In this document: positions 48,345 to 58,059 of the stretch, one piece after another
Numbering within the stretch: position 1 is the first letter of the stretch
Layout of the letters: every line of letters starts with the position of its first letter
DNA from: an uncultured Lachnospira sp.
GTDB lineage: Bacteria > Bacillota > Clostridia > Lachnospirales > Lachnospiraceae
DNA: 64,000 nt
Assembly (NCBI GenBank): GCA_910587485.1
Contig: CAJUKN010000002.1
Location: 58,378 to 122,377 of the forward strand
Direction: 5' to 3'
Program-made: the position numbers and the translations under genes
Notes under the pieces: model-generated
What the model was told of the DNA's origin: nothing
What the model saw: the letters and a program-made list of their open reading frames with translations, nothing else
Database searches by the model: none

Positions 48345-51300
48345 ATGTTAAAGTCTGTGTATAATTGTCGTGGTTCAATATCAATATTTTTGGTGCTTAT
48401 TATGTTGCCTATGTTTGTATGTGCGGGCTTATGTGTTGATGCTTCTAAAGTATCTGTAGCAAAGTCGTCCATATCTGGTGCAGGAGATTTGGCAATGAAT
48501 GCAGCACTTTCAGAATATGACGATGATTTAAAAGAATTATATGGGTTATTTGCAAATTCAAAAGATATGGAAGAATTGCAAAAAAATGTTACAAGATATT
48601 TTGAGAATACAATTAATGGCGCAAATGTATTAGATAGCGCAGATTCGTATACAAGAAATTTTGTTGATGGCATTGTAGCCAATATGTTTACAGGTGGAGA
48701 AACAGATTTTAACAATGTTGTTGTTACTAGGGTGGAAAAAGATGCATTTAAATTGTCTGCTATTGAACAGTCTGCCATTATAAAGCCCGATATTATGAAA
48801 CGACAAATTCTTGATTATATGCAGTACAAAGCACCTGTCAATCTTGGAAAAGGATTGCTTACAAAACTAGGGTGTATTGGAGATGTATCGAAACAGTCCA
48901 AAGCGATGGAAAAGCAAATGGATTATCAAGATGAACTAAAAAAAGTTGATGATGTATGTAAAAATGCTTACGATGCAATCAAAAGTTATAATGAAGCGTA
49001 TGAGAGTAGTTATAGTGATAAATCAGGTACGCAAATTATAGAGGAAGTGCGTCAAAGTATTGAAACTGTAAAAACATATTATCAACAAATGACAGAATAT
49101 AAGATAGCACATAATTCTGTCAAAATGGAAACCGTTGAAATTGATAAAAATATTAAAAAGAAATTTGAAACAGAAAAATATAATAAAGATGATACGGTGA
49201 CAGATAAGTTAGATAAAATAAAAAGGGCAATCGATGCAACACTTGGAATAAATCCAGAATATAATTTTGATTTTTTAGATTTTTGTAATGGTATAAAAAC
49301 GGATTGTGCAGACAATCTTGAAAGTGAACTTACATATATCCAAAATTTTAATCAGAATGCAGATACCTATTGTTATTTTTATACTTATATTGATATGTAT
49401 GAAAAGTTGTATAAAATTCTTAAAGAAGATGATGAGATTGATGATGAAACAAAGGAAAATTACAAATATTTGTATAAGATAGGAGAATATCAATATACGT
49501 ATGAAACGGTGCGAAATAAAGTGAAAGAAAAAATAAGTTCTTCACAAAATACAGCACAGACAATTAAAGATAGTTGGAATGGAAAAGTATCTGCTTTATG
49601 TGAAGGTGCAAGAAACGAACTGAAAAGATGGTCAGACTCAATGGAACAATCCGATGGCGTAATAAAGAAATTAGAGTCTGCAATTCAAAGTCTTAAAAAG
49701 ATAAAAAAACAAATAGAAGATGTTAAAGATAGTAAACAAAATTGGAAAGGTGCTATTGACAATCTGTCTGATGGAACTGTCAAATCTACAATGTTGGGCG
49801 ATTATGAGGGAACTGCAAAAGAATTAAATATTGATTCGATTAATATACTTCAAACGCGCTTAGAAAAGAATAAGACATTTTTTGAGACACTTAAAGAAAG
49901 AATTGAAGGAATTAAATTTGCAGGATATAAGGTTATTCATTTAAATAGTTCTTCTTTTATTAATGAAAAAACAGATAACAGTACTTATCCTAATATTTTT
50001 TCACTGGCAGCTTCTTATGTTAATGAAAATTATCAAATAGGCGAAGGCGTTAATGGCATTGACACAGCAAATGTTGGAAAAATAACAGATAACGATGCCT
50101 TTTATGTCTATTTAAAGAAGAATTTTCAAAATTCAGAAAGCGTGGAAAGCGAACAAAAAAAGCAAGCAAAAGAAAATCGAAAAGAGATTGTTGATAAAGG
50201 CAATACAGGAGCAAAAGACGATGCAAAAAAAAGCTCAGGTATGACTTATGAACAATTTATTAAACCATATGGTGATAATGAATCAGTAAAACAGCTAAAT
50301 AAAGAACTTACAGCATTGTCACAAAAGGGGTCTGATTCAGGAATAAATTCAATTGATGCAGAGGGTTCATCAGAATGTAAAGCAAACCTTAGCAGAATCA
50401 CTACTCTTTTTGAAAAATTAAAAGATTTATTAACCAATGCACGAGATAATCTGTACTTGGAAGAATATATGACTGAAATTTTTAGTTGTTATACAGATAC
50501 ACTAGATACCACAAAAGTAAGCAGTATCAATCCTCAAAATAAATTAAATGAGCATGTGTTTTATGGAAGTGAAGTAGAATACCTTATTTTTGGAAAAAAT
50601 ACGCCAAAAGAAAATTTAACATCAGCAAAAGGGCTTTTGTTTGCACTGCGATTGGTACTTAATACCATCTATGCGTTTACTGCTTCTGATATTCGTGCCT
50701 ATACGTTATCAATGGCAACAGCAATTGCTGGCTGGACTGGATTTGGTGTGCCAATTGTTCAGACCATTTTGACATTTGCACTTGGAATGGCGGAGTCTGT
50801 TATTGATGTAAACGCATTGTGTGAAGGTGATTCAATAGCATTGTATAAAAATCAACAGACATGGGTTTTATCACCAACTGGTTTGGCAAACAATTTAAAA
50901 GATACATTGGCAAAAAAAGCGCAAGAAGTTGCTGGTGCGCTAATAGATGATGTTACAGAAGCAATAGAACAATGTGCTGATGATAAATTAAATTCTTTGC
51001 TTGGTGATAAAGGAGCAGTTACAAAATATATTGATACGACAACACAAACGATTACAGACAAAGTAAAAGATAGTGTGATTAGTCCACTGCAAACGCAGAT
51101 AAGTACTCTTATCAGTGGGGATAAGGATTTAGATGAAAGTACAGTTCAAACAAAGTTTAAAGAAATTTTAAATGAAGCTGTGTTAGGCTCTTATTCTGAT
51201 GATTCGCATGACAGTGTTTTATATAAGGCAACAAAAAAGGCAGTAGAATATGTAGAAACAAATTGTCTGTCTGATTTAGCACATTTTACAGTAGAAAAAT

Positions 51301-51887
51301 ATAATCAATATAAAAGTGGCGGACAAGATGTTATTAATGATATTACAGAGCAGATTAAAAATAAGGTAGACAGTATTGCCAAACAAGTGTCAGGCAAAGT
51401 AAAAGAAGCAGTAAGCAGCTTAAATAGTACTCTTCAAAATGCAGTTAGTAATGCAGTCAGTACTGGAGGAGCAACTGCAAAACAAAAAATTAATGAGGCA
51501 ATTTCGGATTATACAAGTCAAATTAATAAATCAAAGAAAGTAAATAAAGTAACAGGAAACAATACACAAGATAGCGATATGTCCGTTTCTGGAAGTGGAT
51601 TTACAATGAATTATAAAGAATATATGAAAGTATTTTGTATTTTGTATTTGATGTCAAATCAGGAAGGAATGTTAAATAGAACAGCACAGTTGATACAGGC
51701 AAATTTGGCAGGCAAGGGCAGCAGTACAAATTTGGCTAAGGCTTACACAATGCTTCAAATTTCTGCGAAGGTTAAAGTAAAGACAGCATTTTTAGATGTT
51801 GTTTCTGGCTCAGGTTCTGAATTGGATTACAGCAATTTAGGAAAAGGTTATCGAACCATTCAATATAAAAGTGCATATGGCTATTAA
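48345..51887 (+). CDS. Large DUF5702-type / TadG-like surface protein
   Basis: The 1180-residue protein opens with CRGSISIFLVLIMLPMFVCA (residues 8-27), a Gly-Ser pilin-like anchor, then DASKVSVAKSSISGAGDLAMNAALSEYDDDLKELYGLFA, which is typical of DUF5702 and like TadG. The rest is mostly helical with long coiled coils (about 180-560 and 1010-1060) and a hydrophobic stretch near 765-810. It is likely an extracellular Tad component. The ATG at 48345 follows GGAGG. A role as scaffold or minor tip subunit is inference. Confidence 0.8.
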   Translation: MLKSVYNCRGSISIFLVLIMLPMFVCAGLCVDASKVSVAKSSISGAGDLAMNAALSEYDDDLKELYGLFANSKDMEELQKNVTRYFENTINGANVLDSADSYTRNFVDGIVANMFTGGETDFNNVVVTRVEKDAFKLSAIEQSAIIKPDIMKRQILDYMQYKAPVNLGKGLLTKLGCIGDVSKQSKAMEKQMDYQDELKKVDDVCKNAYDAIKSYNEAYESSYSDKSGTQIIEEVRQSIETVKTYYQQMTEYKIAHNSVKMETVEIDKNIKKKFETEKYNKDDTVTDKLDKIKRAIDATLGINPEYNFDFLDFCNGIKTDCADNLESELTYIQNFNQNADTYCYFYTYIDMYEKLYKILKEDDEIDDETKENYKYLYKIGEYQYTYETVRNKVKEKISSSQNTAQTIKDSWNGKVSALCEGARNELKRWSDSMEQSDGVIKKLESAIQSLKKIKKQIEDVKDSKQNWKGAIDNLSDGTVKSTMLGDYEGTAKELNIDSINILQTRLEKNKTFFETLKERIEGIKFAGYKVIHLNSSSFINEKTDNSTYPNIFSLAASYVNENYQIGEGVNGIDTANVGKITDNDAFYVYLKKNFQNSESVESEQKKQAKENRKEIVDKGNTGAKDDAKKSSGMTYEQFIKPYGDNESVKQLNKELTALSQKGSDSGINSIDAEGSSECKANLSRITTLFEKLKDLLTNARDNLYLEEYMTEIFSCYTDTLDTTKVSSINPQNKLNEHVFYGSEVEYLIFGKNTPKENLTSAKGLLFALRLVLNTIYAFTASDIRAYTLSMATAIAGWTGFGVPIVQTILTFALGMAESVIDVNALCEGDSIALYKNQQTWVLSPTGLANNLKDTLAKKAQEVAGALIDDVTEAIEQCADDKLNSLLGDKGAVTKYIDTTTQTITDKVKDSVISPLQTQISTLISGDKDLDESTVQTKFKEILNEAVLGSYSDDSHDSVLYKATKKAVEYVETNCLSDLAHFTVEKYNQYKSGGQDVINDITEQIKNKVDSIAKQVSGKVKEAVSSLNSTLQNAVSNAVSTGGATAKQKINEAISDYTSQINKSKKVNKVTGNNTQDSDMSVSGSGFTMNYKEYMKVFCILYLMSNQEGMLNRTAQLIQANLAGKGSSTNLAKAYTMLQISAKVKVKTAFLDVVSGSGSELDYSNLGKGYRTIQYKSAYGY

Positions 51888-51925
51888 AGAAATACGATTG
51901 AAAATTTCAATTTTCAATCGTAGGA

Positions 51926-51994
51926 TTTGTGGCTGCATATTGTTTGTCACAAAACCATTCATGCGCAAAAAGCAGCACAGAAATGAGGTTAAAT
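51926..51994 (+). repeat. Dispersed structured element, copy 3 (before the tadF-like gene)
   Basis: Arm A TTTGTGGC (51926-51933) pairs with GTCACAAA (51946-51953), again around exactly 12 nt; the U-A pair of copies 1 and 2 is now G-U. The alternative stem with AAGCAGCACAG (51970-51980) is weaker. It ends at the GAAATGAGG ribosome site. It is the most diverged copy. Confidence 0.65.
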
Positions 51995-53323
51995 ATGTCA
52001 AGTTTTATGAAAAAATACGCAAAGGAAGAAGGTACTTATACAATTGAGGCAGCCATTTCTTTAACGATATTTATATTTGCATATATTATTATTGTTTCGC
52101 TTGCGACAACTGCAAGAGTGGAAGGAATAACTCAATATGCGCTTAATCAGACTGCCAAAGAAATATCACAATATTGTTATATAGCAGACAGGGCTGGATT
52201 TTCTGCAAACAAAATGAAACCAACAGCTTCACAGAGTGAAAAAATGAATCAGGCAGACGATGTTATTGAAGCGATTGGTGAGTTGATGAATATTGGTTCT
52301 AATACAGGACAGAATATGGCACAAAATTTAAAATCAGGAGATTTATCAGCAAGCATTAAAGGAGTTCAAAATAATGTTACAGCAATTAATAGTGGTGTAC
52401 AGAATGTATTTAGTAAAGTACAAAGTTTTGCATCAGATAATCCAATTGCCTCTGTAAAAATATTATTGTCTGGGATTGGAAAAGAAGTTATAGGAAATGC
52501 TGCCAGTAGAGTTATTGGGATAGCATTGTGTAAAACATTGATGCCTAAATATATAACAAGTAACACTGCTCATGCAAATGAAGTGCTTGAAAAATTAGGA
52601 ATTGAAGGAGGATTAAATGGCATTAATTTTGGCATGTCTACGGTATTGTGGGATGGAAGGTCGATAAACCTTGTTTGTATTTATCAGATTAAATTGCCAG
52701 GCTTGTTGGGTGAGCGGCATATTAATGTACAGCAAAGTGCCAGTACAGCAGCATGGTATAAAGAGACATCTCTTAAGGAGGCAGCTAACTCAGTTCCATC
52801 TGGCTCTATATGGAATGAAGGCAATTATGGTTCTAAATTTGTGTCATTATATAAGTCAGAAAATGAAGGAATTGCAGTAAAATCGGGCATAGGGATAGAT
52901 GGATATAAACAATCAGAAAATACATTTGTTGAAATACATGCTATGAATATTTTTAGCAAATCTTATTCAGAAATAAAAAAAGATGCTGATGGAACGTCAC
53001 AGGACAGTGAAAAAGCAGAAAATTATACACTCAATACTAGTAGAATAAAAAGTACTATGAAATCATATGCAAATACACTTGTTAATCATGTTGAAAAAAA
53101 TGGTGATGTTATTACAATGGAAAACGGTACACAGCTTCACCCAGCAGGTGAGAACAGGCAGAAAGAACTTATCATGTACCTTCCAGAAGAAGCTGCAGCC
53201 AATAGCGAAATGAAAAAAGAACTTGAAAATATTGCCAAGCAGGTCCAATCAGAAACAGGCGTAAAAGTGGTATATCAATATAAAGATAAAGTATTTACGG
53301 AAGCTGAAAAAGAGAAAGAGTAA
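51995..53323 (+). CDS. TadF/TadE-like pseudopilin
   Basis: The 442-residue protein starts MSSFMKKYAKEEGTYTIEAA, a classic class III prepilin site with Gly followed by Glu at +5 of the mature chain, then one hydrophobic helix (about 20-40) and a 400-residue extracellular domain. It is far longer than ordinary TadF (about 190). The ATG at 51995 was chosen; an ATG at 51983 overlaps the ribosome site. It follows the structured repeat. Confidence 0.8.
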   Translation: MSSFMKKYAKEEGTYTIEAAISLTIFIFAYIIIVSLATTARVEGITQYALNQTAKEISQYCYIADRAGFSANKMKPTASQSEKMNQADDVIEAIGELMNIGSNTGQNMAQNLKSGDLSASIKGVQNNVTAINSGVQNVFSKVQSFASDNPIASVKILLSGIGKEVIGNAASRVIGIALCKTLMPKYITSNTAHANEVLEKLGIEGGLNGINFGMSTVLWDGRSINLVCIYQIKLPGLLGERHINVQQSASTAAWYKETSLKEAANSVPSGSIWNEGNYGSKFVSLYKSENEGIAVKSGIGIDGYKQSENTFVEIHAMNIFSKSYSEIKKDADGTSQDSEKAENYTLNTSRIKSTMKSYANTLVNHVEKNGDVITMENGTQLHPAGENRQKELIMYLPEEAAANSEMKKELENIAKQVQSETGVKVVYQYKDKVFTEAEKEKE

Positions 53324-53349
53324 AAAAGATACAAAAGTGGGGCATATTT

Positions 53350-54021
53350 ATGAAATATATAATTGCTTATATAGGCGTGCTTGTTATGACTGTGACTGGA
53401 ATAGCAGTAATTAATAACAGGTATTATAAAGAAAAATGCAAGAACAAATATCAATATTTTATCCCAGATATAGCATATTTCAAAGTGCTGATTCCTTTTT
53501 TAATAGGAGTAACAGTAATTTATAGCTTGTGTTTTGTAAAAAAGAATGTAATGTCGTTGGAAGTGATGATTCGATGGTCTGTACTGTTATGCAGTTGTTG
53601 TGTGATTGCTTTTATTGATATAAAAGAACATAAGATACCAAATAAAATCATTTTATTTCTGCTGGTGGTAAGATTGGGATTTATGGTTTATGAGACAATA
53701 GAAAATCCTGATTTTTTAGATTATATGATTTGGTATCCGCTGCTTGGCGCACTTGTAGGTGCGGCTCTTATGCTTTTAGCAATGGTAGTGTCCAGAAAAG
53801 GAATTGGTATGGGCGATGTAAAATTGATATTTATTGTAGGATTTTATGTTTCTAGTTATGAACTTATTTCTACTATGTTTTTGATATTTTTTGCATCTGC
53901 TATGTATGGGATTGCAGCGCTTGCTTTAAAGAAAGTAACATTACGAGATGTTATGCCATTAGCACCTTTTGTCTTAGTTGGGGTGATGATGAAATATTTA
54001 TTAATATGTTATGGAGGATAA
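53350..54021 (+). CDS. tadV: Prepilin peptidase (A24, TadV/CpaA-like)
   Basis: The 223-residue membrane protein has six or more helices and the two catalytic Asp motifs of A24 peptidases: FIDIKEHKIPNK near residue 88 and GIGMGDVKL near 153-161. It lacks the N-terminal methyltransferase domain, as Tad peptidases do. It should cleave the Flp and pseudopilin leaders encoded just upstream. The stop lies 2 bases before the next start. Confidence 0.92.
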   Translation: MKYIIAYIGVLVMTVTGIAVINNRYYKEKCKNKYQYFIPDIAYFKVLIPFLIGVTVIYSLCFVKKNVMSLEVMIRWSVLLCSCCVIAFIDIKEHKIPNKIILFLLVVRLGFMVYETIENPDFLDYMIWYPLLGALVGAALMLLAMVVSRKGIGMGDVKLIFIVGFYVSSYELISTMFLIFFASAMYGIAALALKKVTLRDVMPLAPFVLVGVMMKYLLICYGG

Positions 54022-54023
54022 GT

Positions 54024-55343
54024 ATGAAAAGATTAAATTCAATATTATTTATGGTGGTACTTGTCATTATGACTGGATTATCATGGTTTGTCCTCTTTAA
54101 AAATCAAACGACCAAAAATTTAGAATATGATAAATACATACGTATGGCAAGGCGCAATATGGAAAAACAAATTTATGTAGATGCAGTGGCAAATTATAGA
54201 GAGGCACTGGCGTTGACACCAAAAGATTACAATCTTGAGATGGAGCTTGCAGAAGCCTATTATCTTTGGGGAAATGAAGAAGGGTTTGTAACAGCTTGCA
54301 ATACAGCGATAGGTATTGATGCAACCAATTCTTACGCATATTTGAAACTGGCAAAATACTATGAAAATCTCCAAAAATACCATGAGGCCTTAAAGGTTGT
54401 AAAATCAGCTGATAAGGTTTTGGACAGAAAAGAAATTGAACAGTTACTTTATGATTTGAAAAATAAAATCGTGATGAAAAGCGTTGGTGCAAAACAGATA
54501 ACAGCATGGAGAAAGATAGGCAACACAAATTATTGTGCATTTCAATATGAAAATAAATGGGGAATGTTAAACAGCAATGCAAAACAGTCAATAAAACCAC
54601 AGTATGAATATATTGGGGTATATGATGAAGTTTCTAAATTAATTCCTGTTTGTTTTAATGGGGAATATTATTATATTGATTCCGATGCAAACAGAAAACT
54701 GGTTGGTGACTACGACTATACATTTTTAGGTTCTTTTGGAGATGGATATGCACCAGCACAAAGAGATGGAAAATATGGATATATCAATATAAGATTTGAA
54801 GAAAAAAATTTTGAATATGATTTTGCAGGAAGCTTTGCAAATGGTATTGCAGCAGTGAAACAGGGAGAAAAATGGGGCTTAATTAATAAAGAACTTAAAA
54901 TGGTTACAGAGATAAAATATGATGATATTCTCGTAGATAGCAATGGTTTTTGCTCTATGTATGGCATTGTTGTTGCGGTTGAAAATGGAAAATATATCTT
55001 TTTAAATACAGAGGGAAAGAGAACATGTGAACAGCAGTTTGATAAAGCCAAAATGGCATCTTCAAACAGCGGTGCAATTGCTGTTCAAGTAGGAGAAAAT
55101 TGGGGATTTGCAGACATAAATGGAAATATAGTAATAGAGGCAGAATATAAGGATGCCTGTTCTTTTTCTTTAGGGTTAGCAGCTGTTAAGATAACATCGG
55201 ATTGGGGTTATATTGATATAAATGGAAATTTGGTTATTCCAGATAATTATATGGAAGCAAGACCGTTTAACAGCAACGGCTCTGCGATAGTACAAACAGG
55301 GGATATATGGGATATGATTGTTTTATGTGAATATAGTAACTAG
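54024..55343 (+). CDS. Membrane-anchored TPR and WG-repeat protein
   Basis: The 439-residue protein has an N-terminal membrane helix (about 8-25), TPR-like helices (about 35-140, YADVANY-type pairs such as EEALALTPKDYNLEM region), and then WG repeats, with blocks KYGYINIR, KWGLINKE, NWGFADINGN and DWGYIDINGN. Tad loci often have a TPR lipoprotein, TadD, in this area, so it may replace it; this is inference. It begins three bases after tadV with GGAGG inside the tadV end. Confidence 0.8.
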   Translation: MKRLNSILFMVVLVIMTGLSWFVLFKNQTTKNLEYDKYIRMARRNMEKQIYVDAVANYREALALTPKDYNLEMELAEAYYLWGNEEGFVTACNTAIGIDATNSYAYLKLAKYYENLQKYHEALKVVKSADKVLDRKEIEQLLYDLKNKIVMKSVGAKQITAWRKIGNTNYCAFQYENKWGMLNSNAKQSIKPQYEYIGVYDEVSKLIPVCFNGEYYYIDSDANRKLVGDYDYTFLGSFGDGYAPAQRDGKYGYINIRFEEKNFEYDFAGSFANGIAAVKQGEKWGLINKELKMVTEIKYDDILVDSNGFCSMYGIVVAVENGKYIFLNTEGKRTCEQQFDKAKMASSNSGAIAVQVGENWGFADINGNIVIEAEYKDACSFSLGLAAVKITSDWGYIDINGNLVIPDNYMEARPFNSNGSAIVQTGDIWDMIVLCEYSN

Positions 55344-55363
55344 TAATTGAGGAGGAAAAAAGT

Positions 55364-57139
55364 ATGAAATTTACTTATGAAACACAAGGGGCTAATTCGT
55401 TTCTTGTCTATGCAGTAAATGAAAAAGAAGAAATTGATACACTCACTTTGGGAATGATTACAAATAATAAAATATCAGGATTTCTTCCTGCTATATTTAC
55501 ACAGGTTGATGATATTCGATATGTTAAATATAATATATCATCAAAAATATCAGCTGACCAGATATTTGCAGGAACAGTGATGAAAAAGCAGCTTTTAGGT
55601 ATTTTTTTAGGAATATCAGAAGCAATGCTTGCAGCAGAAGATTATATGATTCCTTTAAATAGCTTGGTTTTAGATTTGAAATATATTTATGTAGATGTTA
55701 GTACTTATAAGGCTAAATTAGTTTGTGTTCCATCCGTAAGAATGATTGAGCAGGATAGCTTGAATGTATTTTTGAAAAAAATCATGTTTAATACAAGATT
55801 TGATGGAAGTGAAAGTACAGATTATGTTGCCAGAATTATTAGTAAGTTAAATGCTTCTTCCTCCATGTCTATGAATGAATTTAAAGAGATGATTGCTCTT
55901 TTGAAAAATGAACTGTCAATGGATGAGCAAGTGGGGATGTTTTCTCAAGAGTTAGGAGCATGGGAGTATGAGAAGGTATTTCGAGATAAAATAGATAGTG
56001 ATAATTTAAAAGAAAATCAAAATGAGTTTATGGGACAAAATCAAGGACCAAACAACGAAAATCAGCAAGGTATGCAGAGTGTACAAAATAGACAAGGAAT
56101 ACAAGGTGTGCAAAATGGACAAGGACTGCAGGGGATACAAAACACACAACTGCAGAATATACAAGGTATGCAAAGCGTACAAAATGGACAAGGGATGCAA
56201 GGGGTACAGGATAACAAGAAAACAGAAAAAGAAAAACAGAAAAAGATAAGAAGAAAAGATGAAACATCAGGTAACCAAACTCAGATACCAAGTCAAAATA
56301 ATATGATGAATATACCCGGAAAAAATAAAAACATAAATAATGTAAATAGCAATACAAATGTAACATCAGAACAGAAAGCCAGTGGGGAAAAGATTTCGCT
56401 TGGTCATTTACTAATGCATTTTAGTTCTGAAAATATGGCAAAGTATAAGGCGCAAAAAGCTGAGAACAAAAATCAAAAGAAAATGCAGATGGTAAATAAT
56501 ATAGGGAATATGAATAATGCAGGCAATATAAATAATATGGGGAATGCGAATAATGCAGGCAATATAAATAATGTGGGGAATGTGAATAATGTAGGCAATA
56601 TAAATAATATGGGGAATGCGAATAATGCAGGCAATGCAAACAGTGTAGGCAACATGAATCATATAGGCAATATGCAAGTACAAAATATACAAGGTATGGA
56701 ACAACAAATGAACAATGGTGTACAGAATATCAGTCAGATGATAGAAAAAACACAAAATAGTAATTTTGGTGAAACGATTGTACTTAATGCAGGAACGATT
56801 GGTGAAACAGTTGTGCTTGACAGTATTATTCAGAATAATTCTAATATGCCATATCTTGTGCGAAAAAAAACAGGTGAGAGAGTGAATATAGTAAAGCCTA
56901 TATTTCACATTGGAAAAGAAAGAAGTTATGCAGATTATTTTATTGCAGATAACTCTGCAATAAGCAGAAGTCATGCCAATATTTTATTAAAAAATAGCAG
57001 ATGCTTTGTTATGGATACAAATTCTACTAATCATACATATATTGATGGAACAATGATTCCATGTAATGTGGAAGTGGAATTATATTCTGGAAACATCTTA
57101 AAACTTGCAGATGAAGAGTTTGAGGTTCATTTGATATAG
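55364..57139 (+). CDS. FHA-domain protein with DUF6382-type N-terminus and repeat linkers
   Basis: The 591-residue protein has an N-terminal domain (about 1-190) like DUF6382, a Gln-rich 9-residue repeat region (about 235-285), a Gly-Asn hexapeptide region (about 378-445), and a C-terminal FHA domain (about 500-591) with IGKERSYADYFI, SRSHANILL and NSTNHTYIDG. FHA domains bind phosphothreonine. Just before it lie two ETxxL motifs, GETIVL (56771) and GETVVL (56804), possible kinase targets. Kinase and phosphatase genes follow directly. It is probably the phospho-switch adaptor of the locus. Confidence 0.88.
   Translation: MKFTYETQGANSFLVYAVNEKEEIDTLTLGMITNNKISGFLPAIFTQVDDIRYVKYNISSKISADQIFAGTVMKKQLLGIFLGISEAMLAAEDYMIPLNSLVLDLKYIYVDVSTYKAKLVCVPSVRMIEQDSLNVFLKKIMFNTRFDGSESTDYVARIISKLNASSSMSMNEFKEMIALLKNELSMDEQVGMFSQELGAWEYEKVFRDKIDSDNLKENQNEFMGQNQGPNNENQQGMQSVQNRQGIQGVQNGQGLQGIQNTQLQNIQGMQSVQNGQGMQGVQDNKKTEKEKQKKIRRKDETSGNQTQIPSQNNMMNIPGKNKNINNVNSNTNVTSEQKASGEKISLGHLLMHFSSENMAKYKAQKAENKNQKKMQMVNNIGNMNNAGNINNMGNANNAGNINNVGNVNNVGNINNMGNANNAGNANSVGNMNHIGNMQVQNIQGMEQQMNNGVQNISQMIEKTQNSNFGETIVLNAGTIGETVVLDSIIQNNSNMPYLVRKKTGERVNIVKPIFHIGKERSYADYFIADNSAISRSHANILLKNSRCFVMDTNSTNHTYIDGTMIPCNVEVELYSGNILKLADEEFEVHLI
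56070..56214 (+). repeat. Gln-rich 27-bp repeat block in the FHA gene
   Basis: Five to six units of a 9-residue motif, QGMQSVQN-x with variants QGIQGVQNG and QGLQGIQNT, one unit shortened. In-frame, so length change would keep the protein open. Confidence 0.8.
56500..56685 (+). repeat. Gly-Asn hexapeptide minisatellite in the FHA gene
   Basis: About ten 18-bp units encode G-N-x-N-N-x (GNINNM, GNANNA, GNINNV and so on). Alternate units form a 36-bp higher-order repeat. In-frame low-complexity linker, a likely site of slippage. Confidence 0.85.
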
Positions 57140-57187
57140 CATAGTCTAAACTTGAATAGGATAAAAATATGTACATATGGAGGAAAA

Positions 57188-57958
57188 ATGAATTATTTAG
57201 TACAGGCATGTACAGACATAGGTATTGCAAAAAGAACAAATCAAGATAGTTTTATGGCTAAAGTTATAAATACATCTTCAGGACGTATGATGATAGCAGT
57301 TATGTGTGATGGAATGGGCGGGCTTGAAAAAGGCGAGGTTGCAAGTGCTACATTAGTCAGCGCATTTAATAGATGGATAGAAGAAGTATTAGTAAAAATG
57401 AATACTGAAAGTTTGCATGAAAATTTTATAAGACAGGAATGGACAAATCTTATTTTAGAGAATAATGAAAAAATTAAAATATATGGAAAAAAGTGTGGGG
57501 TTAGTTTAGGAACAACAGTGACAGCCATTTTACTTACAGACACATTGTATTATGTCGTAAATGTGGGTGATACTAGAGTATATGAACTTAGCAGACAAGG
57601 ACAGCGAATTATAACAAAAGACCATACGGTGGTTCATAAGGAGGTTGAACAAGGACTTATTACAGAAGAACAGGCACATATGGATCCAAGAAGAAGCGTT
57701 TTATTACAATGTGTTGGTGCGTCTGAAAAGGTATATCCAGATTTCTTCTTTGGCGTACCGATTCAAAATGCAGTATATATGTTATGTACAGATGGATTTC
57801 GCCATGAAATATTGCCAGAAGAAATTTATCATTATTTACAGCCAGATAATATGATTAATCAGGAAGTGATGAAAAATAATATTCTTACATTAATAGAGTT
57901 GGATAAACAAAGAAATGAGCGAGATAATATTTCTGTAATTACAGTGAGAACTTATTAA
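57188..57958 (+). CDS. PP2C-type serine/threonine phosphatase
   Basis: The 256-residue protein shows PP2C metal-site motifs TNQDSF near residue 17, CDGMGGLEKGEVAS near 42, GDTRVYEL near 128, CTDGF near 201 and RDNISVITV at the end. It should dephosphorylate kinase targets. The ATG at 57188 follows GGAGG. It lies between the FHA gene and the kinase, the usual arrangement of a reversible phospho-threonine circuit. Confidence 0.95.
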   Translation: MNYLVQACTDIGIAKRTNQDSFMAKVINTSSGRMMIAVMCDGMGGLEKGEVASATLVSAFNRWIEEVLVKMNTESLHENFIRQEWTNLILENNEKIKIYGKKCGVSLGTTVTAILLTDTLYYVVNVGDTRVYELSRQGQRIITKDHTVVHKEVEQGLITEEQAHMDPRRSVLLQCVGASEKVYPDFFFGVPIQNAVYMLCTDGFRHEILPEEIYHYLQPDNMINQEVMKNNILTLIELDKQRNERDNISVITVRTY

Positions 57959-58059
57959 AATAGTATAAATTGAAATTATATAGAATTTGAATTATGTAAA
58001 ATTAAGTATATAGAATTGAAATTATATAAGGTTAAAATTGGAAAGATGAGGCAAAAGAT

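Noticed and set aside
48275..48778. Minus-strand frame opposite the start of the DUF5702-type gene
   Set aside because: Antisense shadow of a well-supported gene with a good ribosome site.
56070..56685. CRISPR-like repeats
   Set aside because: Repeats are contiguous, in frame and lack unique spacers; they are coding minisatellites.
56411..56974. Minus-strand frame of 187 residues opposite the FHA gene
   Set aside because: It is a shadow of the plus-strand Gly-Asn repeat, giving a periodic hydrophobic peptide of no protein family.
57968..58028. 15-bp direct repeat AATTGAAATTATATA as attachment sites
   Set aside because: Short, very AT-rich, only 46 bases apart, with no integrase or mobile gene nearby.
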